Assembly (NCBI GenBank): GCA_030681145.1
Contig: JAUXXK010000266.1
Span: 1 to 8,646 of the forward strand
Length of the DNA stretch: 8,646 bases
Reading direction: 5' to 3'
DNA from: Methanobacteriaceae archaeon
GTDB taxonomy: Archaea > Methanobacteriota > Methanobacteria > Methanobacteriales > Methanobacteriaceae
Under the pieces are notes generated by a model. The model made no database searches. It saw only the letters and a program-made list of their open reading frames with translations, and had not been told where the DNA came from. A program made the position numbers and the translations under genes. Shown here in pieces: positions 5,990-8,646 of the stretch (the stretch's first letter is position 1; each line of letters opens with the position of its first letter).

Positions 5990-6910
5990 ATGAATAGATT
6001 ATGGGGATATTTAAGTGCGATTGGAGCCACACTGTTTTTTGGAATTTCCGCTACCTTAAACAAAATAATGCTACAAGAAATGGATCCCATAGCCATCGCT
6101 GCTTTGACATACACCATTGCAGGGGTTTTCCTGTTTACACTCAGACAGTCACCTCTTAAAGAGAAAGTATTGAATGTTTTAAACAGTGAAAATGAATCAG
6201 AAAATTATATTAACCGTAAAGATTACATAATTCTTATTATAACCGCTTTATTCAGTTCAGTTATTGCTCCAATTCTTTTTTTGAATGGTTTGAATCAAAC
6301 TACTGCAGTAAATGCTTCTTTACTGATAAATGTAGAAGTTCTTTTCATAATAATATTGAGTTTAATTATTTTTAAAGAATTTTTACAAAAAAAAGATGTT
6401 TTGGGAATGATTTTGATTATCACAGGAGCCGTTTACCTAGCAACAAAGGGCGAAATTGCAGATATTCTATTTAAAGATAGTTTCATTGGTAGTTTATTAA
6501 TCATTATGGCCTCCTTGTTCTGGAGCCTTGATATTGTTTTGAGTAAATTTTTAAGTAATAAAAGAGATTTAATCTGGGTTGCAGGCATTAAAAGTTTTAT
6601 TGGAGGAATAATTCTTCTATTAATGACTCAAGTTTTAAGTATAAGTCTTGAAACATCTTTCAATATGTTACCATACCTTCTTTTTGTGTCATTTTTCAGT
6701 GTTGGGAGTGCTTTTATTCTAATCTACTTTGCCATAAGAGAAATAGGATCTACACGTGTAGGGGCTATTTTTCCCGTTTCTTCTCTTTTTGGAGCAATAT
6801 TTGCTTTTATTATTCTAGGTGAACCTTTAACCATTATGGAACTGTCATTCGGATTATTAATGTTATTAGGAATTTTTATTCTTTACTGGAAACCTAAATC
6901 ATCAAACTAA
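5990..6910 (+). CDS. EamA/DMT-family permease, 10 transmembrane segments
   Basis: This 306-residue integral membrane protein has the two-repeat layout of EamA (DUF6) transporters. Hydrophobic helices lie at about residues 6-22, 34-51, 79-99, 106-127, 135-151, 164-184, 195-215, 226-247, 256-276 and 282-300. The two halves end in the equivalent segments FKEFLQKKDVLGMILIITG (from 128) and LGEPLTIMELSFGLLMLLG (from 276). An acidic/polar loop at 57-78 separates helices 2 and 3. The start ATG follows TGGAG at 7 nt. The family moves small metabolites such as amino acids, nucleotide sugars or drugs, and the sequence does not say which. Neighbours do not help: truA is divergent, and hisA follows after 251 bp with its own promoter. 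T tracts after the stop suggest a single-gene transcript. Confidence 0.88.
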   Translation: MNRLWGYLSAIGATLFFGISATLNKIMLQEMDPIAIAALTYTIAGVFLFTLRQSPLKEKVLNVLNSENESENYINRKDYIILIITALFSSVIAPILFLNGLNQTTAVNASLLINVEVLFIIILSLIIFKEFLQKKDVLGMILIITGAVYLATKGEIADILFKDSFIGSLLIIMASLFWSLDIVLSKFLSNKRDLIWVAGIKSFIGGIILLLMTQVLSISLETSFNMLPYLLFVSFFSVGSAFILIYFAIREIGSTRVGAIFPVSSLFGAIFAFIILGEPLTIMELSFGLLMLLGIFILYWKPKSSN

Positions 6911-6949
6911 CTTTTTATGTGTCTAGTTGTTTGTTTCAACACCATTTAG

Positions 6950-6970
6950 TATTTTTTCTAGATTTTTTGA
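6950..6970 (+). terminator. T-rich terminator after the transporter gene
   Basis: Two runs of six T (6952-6957 and 6963-6968) follow the stop by about 40-60 nt, with an earlier CTTTTTATG just after it. This fits archaeal oligo-T termination. The remaining spacer up to hisA is AT-rich and holds the hisA promoter. Confidence 0.45.
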
Positions 6971-7122
6971 AAAGTTATTTTAATTTTTATCAATCACTAG
7001 ATAAATTGAATTATATTAATAAGAATTAGAAATAAAAATTATTAGAGTACTTATATCATATACTATACCAATTAATAAATTTAAAAATAAAATATTGATA
7101 AAATATTATACTATTGATTAAT

Positions 7123-7144
7123 TTTATAATTAAATCATGAATCA
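7123..7144 (+). promoter_or_regulatory. hisA promoter: TATA octamer plus TGAATCA
   Basis: TTTATAAT (7123-7130) lies 31 nt before the hisA ATG, and TGAATCA (7138-7144) ends exactly 17 nt before it. The same two words in the same order precede ribL. Initiation should fall shortly after TGAATCA, giving a leader of about 10 nt. TGAATCA is a near palindrome in the position where a repressor would block initiation. The regulatory role is an inference. Confidence 0.5.
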
Positions 7145-7161
7145 TATATTAAGGTGCTAAA

Positions 7162-7902
7162 ATGATGTTTCCCGAGAATAAAATGTTAATCATCCCTGCC
7201 GTAGATATAAAAAATGGAAAATGTGTACAACTAGTGCAAGGAAAACCCGGTACTGAACAAATAATACTTGAAAATCCCCATGAAGTTGCAAAAAGCTGGG
7301 AAAATAAAAAAGCTAGTATTATTCACGTTATTGACCTTGACGGAGCTTTAGGTGAGAAAGATAATACTGCTATTGTGAAAAAAATATTGGAAACAGTTAG
7401 TGTGCCTATTCAGATGGGTGGCGGAATACGCAGCAAAAAATACGCCCAAAAACTACTGGATATGGGCGTAAAAAGAATTATATTGGGAACTATGGCCATA
7501 GAAGATCCTCAAATAGTTCAGGATCTTGCAGATGAATATGGTAGTGACAGAATAATTGTTTCTCTTGATAGTAAAGATTCTATGGTTGTTATAAAAGGTT
7601 GGACTGAAAAAACCTCCATGAAAGCCCCTGAAATGGGTCAGATTCTAGAAAATTATGGTGCAGGAGGAATATTATTCACTAATGTGGATTATGAAGGACT
7701 ATTAAAAGGATTTAATGTTGATCCTGTTTTAGAACTGGTGAGTGCTGTTCAAATACCAGTTATATATTCTGGAGGAATTAGTTCTCTTGATGATCTTAAA
7801 AAATTACAGAATACCGGTGTTAAAGGTGTCGTAGTGGGTTCTGCTATTTATAAAGGCAATATAGATTTTAAAAAAGCTTTAAAATACGAAAATCTTCGTT
7901 AA
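7162..7902 (+). CDS. hisA: Phosphoribosylformimino-5-aminoimidazole carboxamide ribotide isomerase
   Basis: HisA catalyses the fourth step of histidine biosynthesis, an Amadori rearrangement of ProFAR to PRFAR, as a cytoplasmic TIM barrel. The 246 residues contain IPAVDIKNGKCVQLVQGKPG (11-30) with catalytic D15, HVIDLDGA (55-62), the phosphate loop QMGGGIRS (84-91), VSLDSKD with the second catalytic aspartate D136, FTNVDYEGLLKG (172-183) and the second phosphate site YSGGISS (202-208) followed by VVVGSAIY (223-230). The QLVQGKPGTE segment and the lack of HisF-specific motifs distinguish it from HisF. AAGGTG at 7151-7156 serves the ATG at 7162; an adjacent ATG at 7165 is equally compatible. 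It stands apart from other his genes, as is common in methanogens. Its promoter resembles that of ribl's gene, which follows after 111 bp. Confidence 0.95.
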   Translation: MMFPENKMLIIPAVDIKNGKCVQLVQGKPGTEQIILENPHEVAKSWENKKASIIHVIDLDGALGEKDNTAIVKKILETVSVPIQMGGGIRSKKYAQKLLDMGVKRIILGTMAIEDPQIVQDLADEYGSDRIIVSLDSKDSMVVIKGWTEKTSMKAPEMGQILENYGAGGILFTNVDYEGLLKGFNVDPVLELVSAVQIPVIYSGGISSLDDLKKLQNTGVKGVVVGSAIYKGNIDFKKALKYENLR

Positions 7903-7924
7903 TACTTAAATAAATTTGGGGAAG

Positions 7925-7997
7925 ATGAATCAAATATTTTAATAGATATTAACTAAATTATTATTATCTCATTTATAATCAAAAAATATTGAATCAT
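7925..7997. repeat. Imperfect inverted repeat flanking the ribL TATA box
   Basis: The segment 7925-7940 and the reverse complement of 7983-7997 match at all but one substitution and one single-base gap over about 16 positions, and both contain TGAATCA or its complement. They bracket the TATA box at 7972-7979 on one side only, with a 42-bp gap. This could be a pair of operator sites; the AT content weakens the case. Confidence 0.3.
7972..7996 (+). promoter_or_regulatory. ribL promoter: TATA octamer plus TGAATCA
   Basis: TTTATAAT (7972-7979) lies 34 nt before the ribL ATG, and TGAATCA (7990-7996) ends exactly 17 nt before it, the same distance as in hisA. Initiation is expected near 8000, leaving a very short leader with the AGGTGA ribosome binding site. 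Confidence 0.5.
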
Positions 7998-8013
7998 TTT
8001 TACAGGTGAAACC

Positions 8014-8469
8014 ATGAAAATAGTGATGGCAACCGGTACTTTTGACATAGTACACCCAGGACACGGCTTATTCCTTAAAGAAGCCAAAAAATTAGGTGGT
8101 GAGAATGCACGACTGGTTGTAGTACTGGCTAGAGATTCCACAGTCCGATCCAAAAAAAGAATACCCATCATAAATGAAGAACAGAGACTGGAAATGATTA
8201 AATTATTAAAACCCGTAGACGAAGCATTTTTAGGCAGTGAAACTGACATGTTTGCAGTGGTTAAAAAAATAAACCCAGATATAATTGCCATTGGTCCAGA
8301 CCAGAAATTCGATATTGAAAATCTAAAAGAAGATTTAAAAAATCGAGGGTTGGAATGTGAAGTTAAAAGAGTTAATAAATATAAAAAATCTCATTTAGAC
8401 AGCTCATGTAAAATAATAAAGAGAATAAAAGAAATAGAATTTGATGAGAGTGCCTTCAAAAATTGTTAA
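8014..8469 (+). CDS. ribL: Archaeal FAD synthetase RibL (nucleotidyltransferase)
   Basis: RibL transfers AMP from ATP to FMN to make FAD, the last step of flavin coenzyme synthesis in many archaea. The 151 residues match the archaeal family in length and motifs: TGTFDIVHPGH (7-17) with the HxGH nucleotidyltransferase signature (H14, H17); VVVLARDSTVRSKKR (35-49); PIINEEQRLEM (51-61); KPVDEAFLG (66-74); and IGPDQKFD (93-100). SS at 130-131 with K133 and K136 corresponds to the C-terminal ISS-type ATP loop. C132 and C151 are placed like the two C-terminal cysteines reported to matter for the Methanocaldococcus enzyme. AGGTGA ends 4 nt before the ATG. It follows hisA after 111 bp with its own promoter. 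Glycerol-3-phosphate cytidylyltransferases share the fold, but the GPDQKFD segment and the cysteines favour RibL. Confidence 0.93.
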   Translation: MKIVMATGTFDIVHPGHGLFLKEAKKLGGENARLVVVLARDSTVRSKKRIPIINEEQRLEMIKLLKPVDEAFLGSETDMFAVVKKINPDIIAIGPDQKFDIENLKEDLKNRGLECEVKRVNKYKKSHLDSSCKIIKRIKEIEFDESAFKNC

Positions 8470-8470
8470 A

Positions 8471-8508
8471 TTATTTTTTAATTCTAAAATAAATTTTTAT
8501 TATTTTTC
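8471..8508 (+). terminator. T-rich terminator after ribL
   Basis: Three T runs (8474-8479, about 8494-8498 and 8503-8507) follow the ribL stop within 40 nt, a typical archaeal oligo-T termination region. The rest of the spacer up to about 8587 is AT-rich, and I see nothing else in it. Confidence 0.5.
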
Positions 8509-8587
8509 TATGAATAATTCTATTAATTAAAATAAATTATTAAAATCAATTGAAAATTAAAAGTACAGTTTCTTTATCTAAAAAATT

Positions 8588-8614
8588 AAAAAAAAGAATT
8601 AGAATAATAATTCT
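8588..8614 (-). terminator. Hairpin plus T run, minus strand
   Basis: On the minus strand AGAATTA (8614-8608) and TAATTCT (8601-8595) form a perfect 7-bp stem with a 6-nt loop, followed directly by seven more T (8594-8588). This looks like an intrinsic terminator for a gene entering from the right edge and converging on ribL. Confidence 0.5.
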
Positions 8615-8646
8615 TTGTAAATACCTTTCATGTATACTGTTTCTGT
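8599..8646 (-). CDS. Possible C-terminal end of an unidentified minus-strand gene
   Basis: From the right edge the minus strand has an open frame TETVYMKGIYKELLF ending in TAA at 8601-8599, inside the stem of the terminator-like hairpin. Fifteen residues are too few to identify a family. The main support is the terminator directly after it; another frame is also open for a longer stretch, so the call is tentative. Confidence 0.3.
   Translation of the reverse strand, partial: TETVYMKGIYKELLF

Noticed and set aside
5990..6910. Transporter as part of a surface-glycan or nucleotide-sugar system with wecBC
   Set aside because: It is on the opposite strand and separated by truA and the DUF460 gene; EamA proteins have many substrates, and nothing here indicates sugars.
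7953..8291. 112-codon open frame on the minus strand over the ribL start
   Set aside because: It is antisense to the strongly supported ribL N-terminus and its promoter, and its sequence resembles no family.
1..8646. Mobile element, defence island, CRISPR array or toxin-antitoxin system
   Set aside because: All recognisable genes are housekeeping or conserved archaeal genes with similar base composition; no transposase, integrase, terminal repeats or spaced repeats were found.

Overview
The window looks like ordinary chromosome from an AT-rich methanogenic archaeon, most likely of the order Methanobacteriales (Methanobacterium or a relative). The evidence is an archaeal RibL-type FAD synthetase, an archaeal COG2433/DUF460 protein, the start of an MfnD-like ATP-grasp protein, Shine-Dalgarno sites of the GGAG and GGTGA type, TTTATAAT/TTTATATT TATA boxes, and T-rich terminators in very AT-rich spacers. 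The genus is an inference. I see no tRNA, rRNA, CRISPR array, insertion sequence, integrase, toxin-antitoxin pair or phage gene.

Left block, all on the minus strand, in order of transcription: truA (tRNA pseudouridine synthase, 4855-5721); a DUF460/RuvC-like protein of unknown function (3080-4633), preceded by a possible 21-codon leader ORF that overlaps its ATG; wecB (UDP-GlcNAc 2-epimerase, 1625-2944); wecC (UDP-ManNAc dehydrogenase, 116-1417); and the first 39 codons of an ATP-grasp protein, probably MfnD, which starts on TTG inside the wecC stop and runs off the left edge. WecB and WecC carry out consecutive steps, UDP-GlcNAc to UDP-ManNAc to UDP-ManNAcA, and so supply an acidic amino sugar for a surface glycan. 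The spacers after truA and wecB contain T-rich tracts and candidate TATA boxes, so these genes may be several short transcripts rather than one operon. Only wecC and the ATP-grasp gene overlap.

Right block, on the plus strand: an EamA/DMT-family 10-TM transporter (5990-6910), hisA of histidine biosynthesis (7162-7902) and ribL, FAD synthetase (8014-8469). A 268-bp divergent spacer between truA and the transporter holds direct and inverted repeats. hisA and ribL have closely matching promoter regions: the same TATA octamer, and a TGAATCA heptamer exactly 17 nt before each ATG. After ribL come plus-strand T tracts. Beyond them a minus-strand hairpin plus T run suggests that another minus-strand gene converges from beyond the right edge.

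No clearly new multi-gene system is visible. The points most worth a second look are the leader ORF and misplaced strong ribosome binding site before the DUF460 gene, the C-terminal extension with an internal repeat in WecB, the shared hisA/ribL promoter layout, the overlapping TTG start of the MfnD-like gene, and mutually exclusive pairing elements upstream of wecC.
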